Below, piece after piece: positions 33,807 through 45,248 of a stretch of DNA of 64,000 nucleotides. The notes beneath the pieces are model-generated. The model worked only from the letters and a program-made list of their open reading frames with translations, ran no database searches and was not told the DNA's origin. The stretch's first letter is position 1. Every line of letters begins with the position of its first letter. The stretch lies in NCBI RefSeq assembly GCF_036884655.1, contig NC_088354.1, positions 17,617,001 to 17,681,000 of the forward strand. The letters run 5' to 3'. Made by a program: the position numbers and the translations under genes. Source of the DNA: Musa acuminata AAA Group. Lineage: Eukaryota > Streptophyta > Magnoliopsida > Zingiberales > Musaceae.

Positions 33807-36123
33807 TGTTGAATCTCGTATTTTGATGATGAAACTCCTTGATATATGTTTATGATTTAATCTGCGTTTTGAGTGACGCAGGGTGCTTCGATCAGGATGA
33901 GACAATTAAAGCAGGAAAATCATGTTGTGCCGAAGGAACATGTCAGAAGATTGGACGTCGGGCCGGTGGATCGGTCGACGTATCGAAAGAAGGCTTCGGG
34001 CCGTGGACTCGGGCATCGGGCCAAGAAGAGCAGGTATTGTGCCAAGGATATCGGAGTTGCGGAGTCAACTGGCCGATTGGGCAATAGGCTGCAGGAAAGG
34101 ACGATGCGCCGAAGAATCGGACGAAGCGTCGAGGGACCAATGACATGCCGGACAACTTGGTTAATTGCTTAGGATTAATTGTCTCGATCGAAGTTTTGTT
34201 TTAATTGTGCAGGATTAACTATGATAACGATGAAGACATAAAGCGAAACAAAGTATCGGAGTCAAGCGCGATGGATTTGTTGCGAGTTCGAGAGTTCGAC
34301 GGAAGTCCGAAGGTTCGTTGGGAGTTCGCGGAGCTCGCCGAGAAAGATCGGAGCTTGCCGAAGAAGCTCGTTGGAACTCGCTAAGAACAAATCATGAAGT
34401 CTAGGAGCTTGCCGGGAGTCCGCAGAATGGTTTCCGAGAGTTCATCGGAAGACCGCCGGAAGTTTACCGGAAGCTCGCCAGAAGAAGTCTTGACTTGCGG
34501 ACTTTGTAATAGCTTAGAAAATGTCTTTAAAATCATAGTTAGCACATTAATTAGGGTTAGGATTAGGTGTTAATCCTATAACCCAAGTAGGGGTCAATTA
34601 GGCCCAAGTTCGGACTGGTTTGGGCCAAGTTTGGAGCCAAACCAAGTGAGCTGAAATAGTGAAAGAGGTGGCACCGCCCCAGCCAAGAGGTAGCACCGCC
34701 CAGGCTATGTCTCCCAGCGAGACTGGGAGGTGCAACCGCCCCAGCCAGGAGGTGGCATCGCCTGGGGCTCAGTCTTCGAGCAAGACTGGGCGGTGCAACC
34801 TCCCTGGCAGAGAGGTGGCACCGCCTGAGCTCGGTCTTCGAGCTCTGCCAGGCGGTGCAACCTCTCCAGTCAGGAGGTGCAACCGCCTGATCCCGGAATT
34901 CCGGGATTTGATCGTTTTGAGCTCCAAATTTGAATTGGGTTGGGGCCTATAAATACCCCACCCATTCAGCACTGAGACAAGAAGAACTCAAGCCGAAATC
35001 TTAATCTTTTCAGTGGTTCTTAGAGCTCAAAACTGCTAGTTTTCCTCCTCCTTCTGTTCTTCAAGTTTGAGTTGTAAAGTGAGGAGAGAAAACATTTGTA
35101 AGGGTTGTCTCCTAAGCCCACCAAAAGGAGTGAATCTGTAAGAGGGTAGTTGGCCTTCGCCTATTGAAGGAAGGCTTCTAGTTGACGTTGGTGACCTCAT
35201 CGGTGGAGGAAGCCAAAAGTGGAGTAGGTCAAGACTGACCGAACCACTCTAAATCTCTGGTTTGCGTTTATTTTGAGCACTTTATCATTACTGCAAACCT
35301 CCTACTTAGCCTCTGCTCTCTGCGCTTTTACGAACGAATTCTGTGCAGTTTACGTTTACGTCTTGATTTCATTTACAACTGCAAACTGTCTTCTGCGCTT
35401 TTACGAACAAGGTTCTGTGCAGTTTACGTTTACGTCTTGATTTCATTTACAACTGCAAACTGTCTTCTGCGCTTTTACGAACAAGGTTCTGTGCAGTTTA
35501 CGTTTACGTCTTGATTTTGTTTATAACTGCAAACTGATTTCTGCGAACGAGTTTCTTTGCAGTTTACATTTACGTCTTGATTCTGTTTATAACTGCAAAC
35601 TGATTTCTGCGAACAAGTTTCTTTGCAGTTTACGTTTACGTCTTGATTCTGCTTAGACGTAAAATTGTGTTTTAGACGTAAACTACTTTTGAACGTAAAA
35701 CTACGTTTAGACGTAAAACTGCGTTTAGACGTAAACTGCGTTTAGACGTAAAACTACGTTTAGACGTAAAACTGCGTTTAGACGTAAACTGCATTTAGAC
35801 GTAAAACTACGTTTAGACGTAAAACTGTGTTTAGACGTAAAACTGCGTTTAGACGCAAACTGCACTGCGCTCAGACGTAATCTGATCTTAGACGTAAACT
35901 GCGCTCAGACGCAAAACTACGCTTAGACGCAAACTGTGTTTAGACGCAAACTGCGCTTAGACGCAATCTGCGCTTAGACGCAAACTGCACTTAGATACAA
36001 ACTGTGAATCAGCTTTTGCATCATAATAGTTTCTATCGAACGAACGCAGCTTTCGGTTTTAATCGCTGTAAAATTTCCGCTGCACTAATTCACCCCCCCC
36101 TCTTAGTGCTCTCGATCCTAACA
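33807..36123 (+). repeat. 3' LTR of TR-GAG copy 3
   Basis: 2,317 bp, 73 bp longer than the 5' LTR because it carries five rather than four of the 73-bp units (about 35,320-35,650). Otherwise nearly identical. TATA box at 34948-34955. Confidence 0.94.
35651..36006 (+). repeat. 17-18-bp minisatellite, 3' LTR copy 3
   Basis: Same 356-bp array of GTTTAGACGTAAAACTGC units as at 29565-29920, with a few point differences. Confidence 0.92.
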
Positions 36124-36128
36124 GGAAC
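36124..36128 (+). repeat. Target-site duplication GGAAC, right
   Basis: Matches 27790-27794. Confidence 0.95.
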
Positions 36129-37080
36129 GAAGCAGGCAGTACATGGTGTTGTACCTTTGCAACTCAATGGAGTAGGCGGCAGGGTTGATGGAGAAGACGG
36201 TACAATCCCAGAGGCGACCAAATCTTTTAGAGAATTACTCGAAGTTGGGGTGAAAACTTCCTGCATTCCAAAAGTTCGATGGCATTGAGAAGGTGAATCA
36301 CAGTAACTAACTCAACGCAAGGAGTGCAAACACTTCAAGTGCTTCAGAAGTGTGAGTAAAGAGTAGGTGAAAGCCAGTAACCAGCTCGATGCATGGAGTA
36401 CAACCTCAAGGAGGCGGGCAAAGTCAAGTAACCTTTGCCTTCTCAACCCTTAAGAGAATGGGCGAAACTAAGTATCCTAATTCTCTTATCTATCTAGCAG
36501 AGGAGCTTTACATAAGTTAAAAGACCCTTCGAAGATAATGGAAGACAATAGTTGTCAAATCCTTACCAACGATGATCAGTGCTACTAAAAGTAGATTGCC
36601 TGCTTCATTTCCCAACGAAATGCCAATCGAAAACGGAAGTGATGCGAACCTACTTGGAAGTGACAACTAAGTGAAAGGAGAGTCAATAGGCAAGTTTTGT
36701 GGAGGAAGGACCCAAAACTTCAGAAGTTTGCGAGACGATGCTCGTTAAAGCTCCAACAAGCATCCACCCAGTTTAAGCAGCATGAGTCATTTGAGAGACT
36801 GGCGCAGTAACGATAGTCTTTTCCTTCATCTGGAGGATCCGCATGAACCAACAGGAATCAACATAACTCAGCCAACCCCACACCAGAGTCAGAGTCATTG
36901 GTGAGTTGAAGCAGCATAGCGGATCAAAGGTTCGACTACTCAAAAACAACAGCGGAGAGCAGCTGGGAGCCAGGAGGAGCATTGCAGCTGGAGTAGAAGA
37001 TTGAAGACTCAGCAAAGGCGAGGAGTTGTAGTGTCAGGAAAGGCTTCGACGAGGATGTCGAAGGAATAAGTGGGGGAGAA
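36129..37080 (+). other. 3' interior of 446-bp-LTR element A
   Basis: Continues the non-coding interior interrupted at 27,794 and matches about 62,630-63,579 in element B. It ends with AGTGGGGGAGAA, the polypurine tract next to the 3' LTR. Confidence 0.8.
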
Positions 37081-37526
37081 TGTCACGAACAAACTTCTAA
37101 ATAGGATGTTTGATGTAATGCTTATGCATGTCTGTGTCTTTTGGTATGTTCATACTTTGCCTAGCATGTAGAGGGATAGCCGAAGGCTTAATAGTCCCAT
37201 TTTAGTTGGGTTTGGTGGTCATTTTAGGCTTGTAAATAAAGGTTGTGTCATGTGGACACTCGTGAGAGATTCTCGGTCTGTAATAGACCATTTTGACCCT
37301 TTGTTGTGCAACTATTCAGAGCTTGTAAAGTCTGTTTGTAATTTGCATTGTCTATGAAATGTTTCTTGAAATGTTTGCTTGTGGATCCTGAGTGAGGCAT
37401 TCTCTTTAACCCGTTTTCTCTTTCGTAGGTCCTAAGGGACCATGGGAGGCTTTGGGGAGGCTGACCTTTGCGGACGGACATGCAAGGGTGCCACACGACT
37501 TAGGCAAACCAGCTAAGTCTGTGACA
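37081..37526 (+). repeat. 3' LTR of 446-bp family, copy A
   Basis: 446 bp, TGTCACGAAC...GTCTGTGACA. Confidence 0.92.
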
Positions 37527-37560
37527 CTATAGGCTGAACTCATGGGCTATCAGCCTAACA
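37527..37560 (-). repeat. 3' LTR stub of copia element
   Basis: The minus strand begins TGTTAGGCTGATAGCCC and matches the start of the 5' LTR at 45875 (TGTTAGACTGACATC...). It stops after 34 bp. The remaining roughly 590 bp are not present to the left. Confidence 0.82.
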
Positions 37561-37899
37561 ATCTCCCCCTTCAGCCCATAAGGGAGGTTGTCTCATGACT
37601 CCTCAATGTGAAACCACGCCGACCAACCGTCGGCACATCTCATGCCTTTCTTTCGGTAAGGTATTTGTCATCTGTATAAATTTTCTAAAGTTGCAACTAC
37701 TTCTCTTTAGGTATGTTTCAAATCCAATGATATCTGATATCTTTATGCTTTAAGTTGGAATGAAAAGTTTGGTTCTTACACAAATGAATGACACTCTGGC
37801 TGTCACAATTCATCACATAATTTTTCTATTTCAACCATAATTCTTGTAAGAATTCTTTCATCGATAATATTTCTTTACAAACCTCTATAGCAGCAATAT

Positions 37900-37907
37900 A
37901 TTATATC
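37900..37907 (+). repeat. hAT target-site duplication, left (ATTATATC)
   Basis: 8 bp; its partner at 41642-41649 is ATTCTATC (7 of 8 identical). Confidence 0.85.
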
Positions 37908-37922
37908 CAGTGATTTAAAAAG

Positions 37923-38130
37923 GCGCTCGGGCGCTCGCCTAGGCGCTTGGGCAAGGCGAGGCGAGGCCCGAGTGCCTCGCTTCACTTCCAGGCGGTGCGC
38001 TTCAAAGAGGCGTCGCTTGGGCGCTTGATCGAGCCTAGGTGCTGGGCGCTTCGAGTGAGCGCCTAGGTTAAACCAAGCGACCGAACCAGCGTTTTAAGTC
38101 TGGTTCGGTCTCCGGTGCTTTAGTTGGTTC
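37923..38130 (+). repeat. GC-rich subterminal repeats of hAT
   Basis: Repeated GGCGCTCGGGCGCTCGCC, GGCGAGGC and GCGCCTAGG motifs next to the left terminus. A shorter counterpart is at about 41,560-41,626. Such subterminal repeats bind transposase in known hAT elements; that role here is inferred. Confidence 0.65.
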
Positions 38131-38159
38131 AATCGAACCAACTAAAGCACTGATATCAA

Positions 38160-38630
38160 CTGTTGTTGCCCAACACTAACCCTGCTCGTTGTCGCTGCCA
38201 TTGCCGCTCCCGCTCCCGCTGCTCGCCGTTGTCGCTACTCGCTACCGCTGTCGCTATCGCCGCTCCCGCTGCCGCTGCTCACTGCTCGCTGTCGTTTCCG
38301 CTGCTTACTACTGCTGCTACTATCGTCGCTCGCCGCTCCCGCTCCTACTGCTCGCCGCTGCCGCTGTCGTCGCTCCCGCTCCCGCTGTCGTTGCCTCCTT
38401 ACACTCCTACTGTCGCTGCCTCTTTACACTCCCGCTGTCGCTACTCACTGCTCGTTGTCACTGCCGCTGCTCGCTGCTGCTGTTGCTATCATCGCTCGTC
38501 GCTCGCTACTCTCGTTGCTCGCCACTGCCGCTGTCGCCGCTTCCGCTCCCGCTGTCGCTGCCTCCTTACACTCCCTCTACTGTTGCCTCCTTAGACTCCC
38601 GCTACCACTATCGCTTCCTCTTTTCTCAGT
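38160..38630 (+). repeat. Degenerate (GCY)n trinucleotide tract
   Basis: About 470 bp of CGCTGC/CCGCTC/TCGCTG triplets between the hAT left end and the transposase. Open frames across it in three phases are low-complexity artefacts. Confidence 0.8.
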
Positions 38631-38858
38631 CAGCACCCCCTTACACCTCTTCCTTCTCCTTCTGTATACTATTAACAGTATACTAATAATAGTATTTATA
38701 TTTATTAGATTAATAATATATTATTTTGATTTTAATACTGTTAATTTTTATTTATTTGAAATTATTGTTATGTTTCAGGATAAATGGCAAGTGTACAGGG
38801 TAACTCAATAGAGTCCCCAATGGCATAAAAAAAAGATCCTGCATGGAAGTATAATTAT

Positions 38859-41166
38859 ATGAAGGATCCGAAAGATCCTAATGCAGTGACTTGCATATTC
38901 TACGATAAGACTACTAGAGGTGGTATTTTTCGTGTAAAACAACATATAGTAGGAAATTTCAAGAATGCAACAGCTTGCAAAAAGTGTCCACCTGAGCTAA
39001 AAGAAAAGTTGCTAAGTTATATGAATGAAAAGAATACACAAAAGAATGAATCTTACGAGAATTTACCAGAAGACAATGTTGAACATCTCAGGGATGAAGA
39101 AGAAGATTATTATATAAGTATTAACCCAAGTGGGAAAAAAGTATACAACAAAAAAGGAAAAAAAGTTATGAGTACTAAGAAGGGTAAAAAAGGATCGATG
39201 GATCTATATATGTTTCAAGGATCCCAAAAGCAACAAGGGCAAACAGGAGTCTCAAAATTTAGACAAACAAATATAAGTGATGCTTGTGATAAAGAAATAA
39301 GAGGAAGAACAATTCAGCACATTGCTCGCTTCTTCTATCAGACTGGTCTTCTCCTTAGTACAACTCGTTTAGACAGTTTTAAGGATATGATTGAAGCTAT
39401 TAGAAGATATGGTGCAGGATTAAAACCTCCAAGTTATTATGAGATGCGAATTCCATTGTTGCAAAAACAGTTGAATTATATAAATAACTTACTAAAGGGT
39501 CATAAAGAATCATTGGCAACACATGGTTGCTCTATTATGTCAGATGTTTGGATTGATAGGAGGCACAGGAGTATAATTAATTTTATGGTTAATTGTTCTT
39601 TAGAGACTATGTTTGTGAAGTCAATAGATACTTTATCTTTTGTAAAATTTGGAGACAAGATATATGATTTACTTGACAACTTCGTGAAAGAAATTGGAGA
39701 ACAAAATGTCATTCAAATCATAACCGACAATGGAAGCAATTATGTATTAGCTAGTAATATTCATCTTTTGAATTTTTCAATTATTTTATCTTCAATTAAA
39801 TGTGTTAAACTCTTAAGTCTTATCATTTTTGTTATCCTTTATCTCAAGTAAATTGCTTGAAACAAAAAGATAATATTTATATTGGACTCCATGTGCAGTA
39901 AATTGTATTGATTTAAAATTGAAGGATATTGAAAAGATCTTAGACATCAAGAAAATCCTAGAAAGGGCAATTTTTGTTGTTGGATTTCTTTATAATCATA
40001 TTGGGGCTTCGAATATGATGAGAGAATTTACAAAGAATAAAGAATTAGTGAGATATGGTATCACCCAATTTGCTACTTCATTCTTGATATTACAAAGCGT
40101 GCATCATCAAAAACATAATATGAGAAACATGTTTACCTCTAAGAAATGGGTGACAAGCAAATGGGCAAAAGAAGCAAATGGCAAGAGAGCTACTGATATC
40201 ATCTTAATGTCATCCTTTTGGAATCATGTAGTTTATATATTAAAGGTAATGGGCTCTCTTGTTCAAGTCCTTTGGTTGGTGGATAATGAAAATAAGCCTG
40301 TAATGAGATATATTTATGAGGCTATGGATAGAGCAAAGAAGACGATTAAAAGGTCTTTTAATGAAAATGAAGAAAAATATGAAAAAATTTTTACAATCAT
40401 TGATGAAAGATAGAATTGTCAACTTCATCGTCCCTTACATGCAGTAGGATATTATTTAAACCTTGAATTCTTTTATAAGATTAAATCTATTGGGTTTGAT
40501 GCAGAAGTTTTGGATGGGTTATATCAGTGTGTTACAAGATTAGTTCCCAGCCTTGAGGTTCAAGATAAGATTATTCGTGAATTATCTTTATATAAAAATA
40601 CCGAAGGTTTTTTTGGAATTCCAATGACCGTTCGATCCAAGACAATTACGTCTCTAGGTATTAATAATTTGATATAATTAATTATATATATATTATGTTA
40701 CTATGTTATTACTAATATTAACATAAATTTTGTAGTTGAATAGTGGAGTCTATTTGGAAATTCCACCCCGAACCTACAGCAATTTGCTATCAAAGTACTT
40801 AGTTTGACATGTAGTGCTTGGAGTTGTGAGCGAAATTGGAGTATCTTTGAGCATGTAAGGATCACTATATATTTTTATTTTAATTAATTAATTTATTTAG
40901 ATAAATATATTAATATATTTTTAAATTATATGACATGATAAATTCACTCGAAGAGAAGAAATCGGTTGGAACATCAATGATTGTACGATCTTGTTTACAT
41001 AAAGTATAATCAAGCTTTGAAGGCTCGTCATGATTTGCACAATAGAATTGATTCAATCTCATTGCAAGATATTGATGATTCAAATGGGTGGTTGGTAGGA
41101 GAAATATGTGCTAACTTGCAAGATGCCGAAGATGAGATTGTATTTAAAGATGATAGATTGACATGA
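38859..41166 (+). pseudogene. hAT transposase, degenerate
   Basis: First block 38859-39851 (330 codons open) starts MKDPKDPNAVTCIFYDK, a BED-type zinc finger whose second Cys is Tyr, followed by KQHIVGNFKNATAC. It then enters DUF659 (PPSYYEMRIPLLQK, SIMSDVWIDRR, IITDNGSNYVLA). About 39,755-39,850 may be an intron. The second block, 39,890-40,413 (YWTPCAVNCIDL, FLYNHIGASNMMREF), ends at a stop. The hAT dimerisation region follows at 40,740-40,854 (FAIKVLSLTCSAWSCERNWS) and 40,981-41,166 (LYDLVYIKYNQALKAR). Several stops separate the blocks even allowing for introns, so it is probably non-functional. Confidence 0.85.
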
Positions 41167-41641
41167 GGAGATGTGGCAAGAGCTTCAGGTGCTGGAGAAT
41201 TACAAACATATACAAGACAAATGACAAAGAGAAAAAATAAGTGCAAAAGAATCAAGCTCTGCTCCTACTATTATTGAAGACATAGAGAATGAAATATATT
41301 TTGATGAAGAGGAAGGAGTCGAAGGACAAGAGGAAGAGGACGAATTCAATGAAGATGATTTGTATGAAAATGACGATAATATTGATTATGATGAATGACT
41401 TTGATGTAAAATTTTATTATTTTAAATTTTGAAACTTTTTGTTAATGTGACATTGTGATTTTGTATCTTAGATTTTATTAATTTAATAGTATATTTTTAT
41501 TTAAAAATTTAAATAATTATATTTATTAATTATATTATATATTTTTATATTTTAGCATCTCGCTTCGCTCGGGCAAGTGCTTGGCCTCGGGCGTTTTTGG
41601 ACCTTGGTGCCTTTTGGCGCCTAACGCTTTTTAAATCACTG

Positions 41642-41649
41642 ATTCTATC
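41642..41649 (+). repeat. hAT target-site duplication, right (ATTCTATC)
   Basis: Partner of 37900-37907 with one mismatch. Confidence 0.85.
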
Positions 41650-44600
41650 TCTGTGGTGGAGAGAGCAATACACCTTTGCAATCTGGATTGTCATGACATA
41701 GCTCCCTTGCAAAAGTAAGTATAAAACCTGATGTGAATTTCCTTGTATCTGTATCTCTTATCATATCTACATCTTTATAACTTGTCACATAGGTGGTCCA
41801 CCTCCATAGCTTAAACAAGCCTTAGAGCTTCCTTTAAGATATCTAAAGATTCACTTCACTACTATACAGTGATCTTTACTTGGATTTGCAAGAAATCTGC
41901 TAGTAACACCCACTGCATATGTGATATCCGACCTCGAACATATCATCGCGTACATTAAACTTCCAATTGCTGAAGCATAATGAACCTTTTGCATTTTCTC
42001 CTTCTCCTCATCACTTGACAGACTCTATTCTGAGCACAATTTGAAGTGACCTGCAAGAGAAGAACCAACTGGCTTTGCATTACTCGTACTAAACCTTTCT
42101 AATACCTTCTCGATGTATTTCTCCTGTGACAACCAAATCTTCTTATTTTTTTTGTCATGGGAAATCTACATGCCTAGTATTTGTTTTGTTAGCCCCGTAT
42201 TCTTTATTACAAAAGACTCACTCAATTCCTTATTCAACCTGTCAATTGTAGATATATCTTTCCCAAAGATAAGCATGTCATCAATGTAAATTAAGAGAAT
42301 AATAAAATTCTCACCAAATCGTTTGATGTACACATAGTGATATGAAACCGTTCTTTTATATCCATTTTCAGTCATAAATGAATCAAACTTTTTGAACCAC
42401 TATCTTGGAGCTTGCTTCAGCCCATACAAGCTCTTCTTCACCTTGCAGATAAAGTTTTCTTTACCTTTGACTTTGAAGCCTTCTGGTTGCTCCATATAAA
42501 TTTCCTCCACCAAATCACCATGAAGGAAAGCTGTCTTCACATCTAATTACTCAACCTCTAAGTTCAAGCTATTAGCAATACCAAGAACAACATTAATATA
42601 AGATATTTTAACAATAGGAGAAAAAATCTCTTTAAAGTCAATACCTTTCCTTTGACCAAAGTCTTTCACAATCAATCTAGCTTTGTACTTTGATTGAGAA
42701 AAATATTCTTGAGTCTTCAACCTTAAAACCTACTTGTTCTTCAAAGCTTTTATTTCCTTTGGTAGTTGCACCAAATCATAAGTATGGTTCTTCTGTAGAG
42801 CATCCATTTCTTCCTACATAGCAACTAACCACTCTTTTTCTACTCATTTTCAATTACTTTCTAGTAACTCTCTGGTTCACTTGCATTAGTAAGCATCACA
42901 TACTCATATATAGAGTATCTTTTGGAAGGTTGACGTTGTGTAGAAGATCTTCTCAATTGAGGTTCTACGGGAAGTTGATCCCCAACTTCTTATTGCTTAA
43001 TATGTCCTACAAGTAGATCAACATCAGGCTCTACATTATTTTTTTGCACATCTCCCCCATCACCCTAATATATTGGTGGAATAACTGGGTCACGATCTGC
43101 TAATCCTTCTGCAAAAGTCTTGGCTGGTGCCTTCTTCAAATCTTCAAAGGTTTGATCCTTAAAGAAGACCACATCTTTGCTTCTAAACACCTTCTGCTTT
43201 TCTGGATCTCAAAACCTGTAACCAAACTGATCATGTTAGTAGCCAAGAAAAATATATTCTTTTATCTTATCATCTAGCTTAGACCTCTCATTATCTAGAA
43301 TGTATGCAAATGCACGACAACCAAACACTCTCAAATGCCTATAGGAAACATATTTCCCTAACCATACATGCTTTGCAACATCACCATCTAAGGCTATACA
43401 TGGTGACAAGTTGATCACATCAACTGCAGTCCTTAAAGCCTCATCCTAAAACTTTTTGATAGCTTGGCCTGTGAAAGCATACATATGATCTTTTCCATGA
43501 TTGTGTGGTTCATCCTCTCTGCAATTGTATTATGCTGAGGTGTACCGGGAACTGTCATTTCATGTTGGATGTCATGTGACCTGCAATAATCATTAAATAA
43601 TCCTGTGTACTCACCACCATTATCTGATCTTATGCATTTCAATTATCTTTCTATCTTTATTTCAACTCTAGTATGAAACTCTTTGAAGACATTAATAACA
43701 TGATCTTTGGTCTTCATAGTATATGCCCAAACTTCCTTGGAAAAATCATCTATAAAAGTGACAAAAGAAAGTGCACCACTAATGCCAAGAACATTAACAG
43801 ATCCACCAAGAGTTTTTGTCCTCAAAGGACCCACATACATTTGTATAAACACGATCTAAGGCATATATTTTTCTAGATAAAGCAAAATTAGCAAATAAAA
43901 CTCTGTGTTATTTACCGGCCAAACAATCAATACAAGGGTTCAGACGTATATCTCTGAGGTCTAGTAATACCTCTCTCTTGGAAAGAGCTTGCAGCCCCTT
44001 CTCGCTCATTGTCCCAGTTGCCTATGCCACAACTCCATGCTGAAGTCTTTCTATGTAGCATTTAGCTACTCACCACAAGCTTTAGCCTACAACCTGTATA
44101 AGGTATGATATTTCTTTCCACTAGCTATAACAAGAGAACTTTTATTGAGCTTTCATTGCCTTTTATGAAATCTGCTATCACAGTCTTTATCATCTAGTCT
44201 TCCAACTGAAATTAAATTCAGTCTCAAGTCAATCACATACCTCACATCCTTAAGCACCAACTTACAACTAAGGTTGGTCTTATATGGATATCACCAATGC
44301 CAATGATTTCTGTCGTGCCATAGTTATCCATCTTGACAACACCAAAATTTTCAAACCTATAGGTAGCAAAAAACTCCCTCCGTGGTGTAGCATGATAGGA
44401 AGCACATGTGTCAATCACCCACTCAAGATCTTGACATACAAGAAAAAAAATCATCAGAATGAAACAAAATCAAATAATCACCACCCTGCACTATAGCTGT
44501 TGTATTATCTTTTAACTTTGTAGACTCCACTTCTTTTTCCTTTTTCTTGCTCTTCTTAGGTTGCTTGCATTGGTTCTTGTAATGTCTTTTCTCACCATAG

Positions 44601-45234
44601 TTATAGCAAACAATATCTTTTCTTGATCTTGACTTGCTTCTACCTATGTGTGAACTGCTTCTATCCTTGGACTTTGACCTTCCTCTATTCTTTGAGATAA
44701 GTGTTTGTGAATCGATATTGCTGAATTTTTTTTTCTCAACTCCTTATTCAACAAACTGCTTATTACTTGACTCATGGTGACAACGTCATTCGGTGCAGAA
44801 TTACTGAGGGAAACCACCAGTGTCTCCCAACTTTCTAGTAAAAAATTGAGAAGTAACAATGTTTGCAACTCATAATCAAGAGACATTTTCATAGAGGATA
44901 ACTAGTTAGTGATACTCTTCATTTCATTCAAATGCTCAAGCACCCTCTTTATATTTCAGGTTTACAAGTTTTTTTATCAACAAAAGCTTTGTTGCCAGCT
45001 ATTTTTCTTTCATAGAGACATTGTCATCGAGCTACTATTGAATAAACCCAATTATTTTTCGGTCTAACCTTTTCCACTTATTATCTGTCATAGTTGCCCA
45101 TACAAGTCTTTGCAATACAAGAGATTTTTCATTATTGATTTTCATATCATCCATTTGTTTCCATTCAAGCTAATCATGCGAGAAACACTACCCACCTCTA
45201 TGTTCGAACACAAAAATTAAATCACCAAAACCCT

Positions 45235-45246
45235 GCTCTGATACCA
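45235..45246 (-). promoter_or_regulatory. Primer-binding site of copia element
   Basis: The minus strand reads TGGTATCAGAGC, two bases inside the LTR end. Confidence 0.85.
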
Positions 45247-45248
45247 AT

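Larger units (their letters stand above)
27795..36123 (+). mobile_element. TR-GAG-like LTR retrotransposon, copy 3
   Basis: A complete 8.3-kb element inside 446-bp-LTR element A. LTRs 27795-30038 and 33807-36123, primer site 30041-30052, gag 30089-31093, about 2.7 kb of non-coding interior, polypurine tract before 33807, and a perfect GGAAC target-site duplication. The LTRs are nearly identical, so insertion is young. No pol coding is present. Confidence 0.96.
24704..37526 (+). mobile_element. Non-autonomous LTR element, 446-bp LTRs, copy A
   Basis: LTRs 24704-25149 and 37081-37526 are both exactly 446 bp. A primer site (AGGTATCAGAGC at 25152-25163) and a polypurine tract (GTGGGGGAGAA before 37081) are present. 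After removing nested TR-GAG copy 3 and its target duplication, the element is about 4.49 kb. The interior (25150-27794 and 36124-37080) has no protein motif and no long frame, so it resembles a small LARD-type element. The flanks do not match: 24699-24703 is CATAT and 37527-37531 is CTATA, and the left neighbour is gypsy while the right is copia. Confidence 0.88.
37908..41641 (+). mobile_element. hAT-superfamily DNA transposon
   Basis: 3,734 bp. The terminal inverted repeats are a perfect 15 bp (CAGTGATTTAAAAAG at 37908-37922 and its complement at 41627-41641), and both ends continue into GC-rich GGCGC-type sequence. An 8-bp target-site duplication and a transposase with DUF659 and hAT C-terminal dimerisation motifs confirm the class. 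It is inserted in the RNase H region of the copia element. Confidence 0.93.
37600..45200 (-). pseudogene. gag-pol: Copia gag-pol relic (split by hAT)
   Basis: Motifs are in the expected order on the minus strand. Gag remnant at about 45,170-44,640 (LLNFLLESWETLVVSLSNS). Knuckle remnant near 44,600 reading CYNYGEKRHYKNQC, with one Cys changed to Tyr. Protease at 44,418-44,401 reads VIDTCAS, so DTG has become DTC. Integrase core at 43,852-43,433 (VTFIDDFSKEVW, IRSDNGGEY, TPQHNTIAERMN), then YRHLRVFGCRAF at about 43,350. RT at about 42,900-42,180 keeps YIDDML at 42,288-42,277. RNase H spans 42,170-41,650 and, beyond the hAT, 37,900-37,600. In-frame stops between these blocks show loss of function. 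Confidence 0.87.

Noticed and set aside
38163..38811. Three overlapping Leu/Pro/Ala/Ser-rich frames of 118-165 codons
   Set aside because: Translation of the degenerate (GCY)n tract inside the hAT; low complexity, open in several phases.
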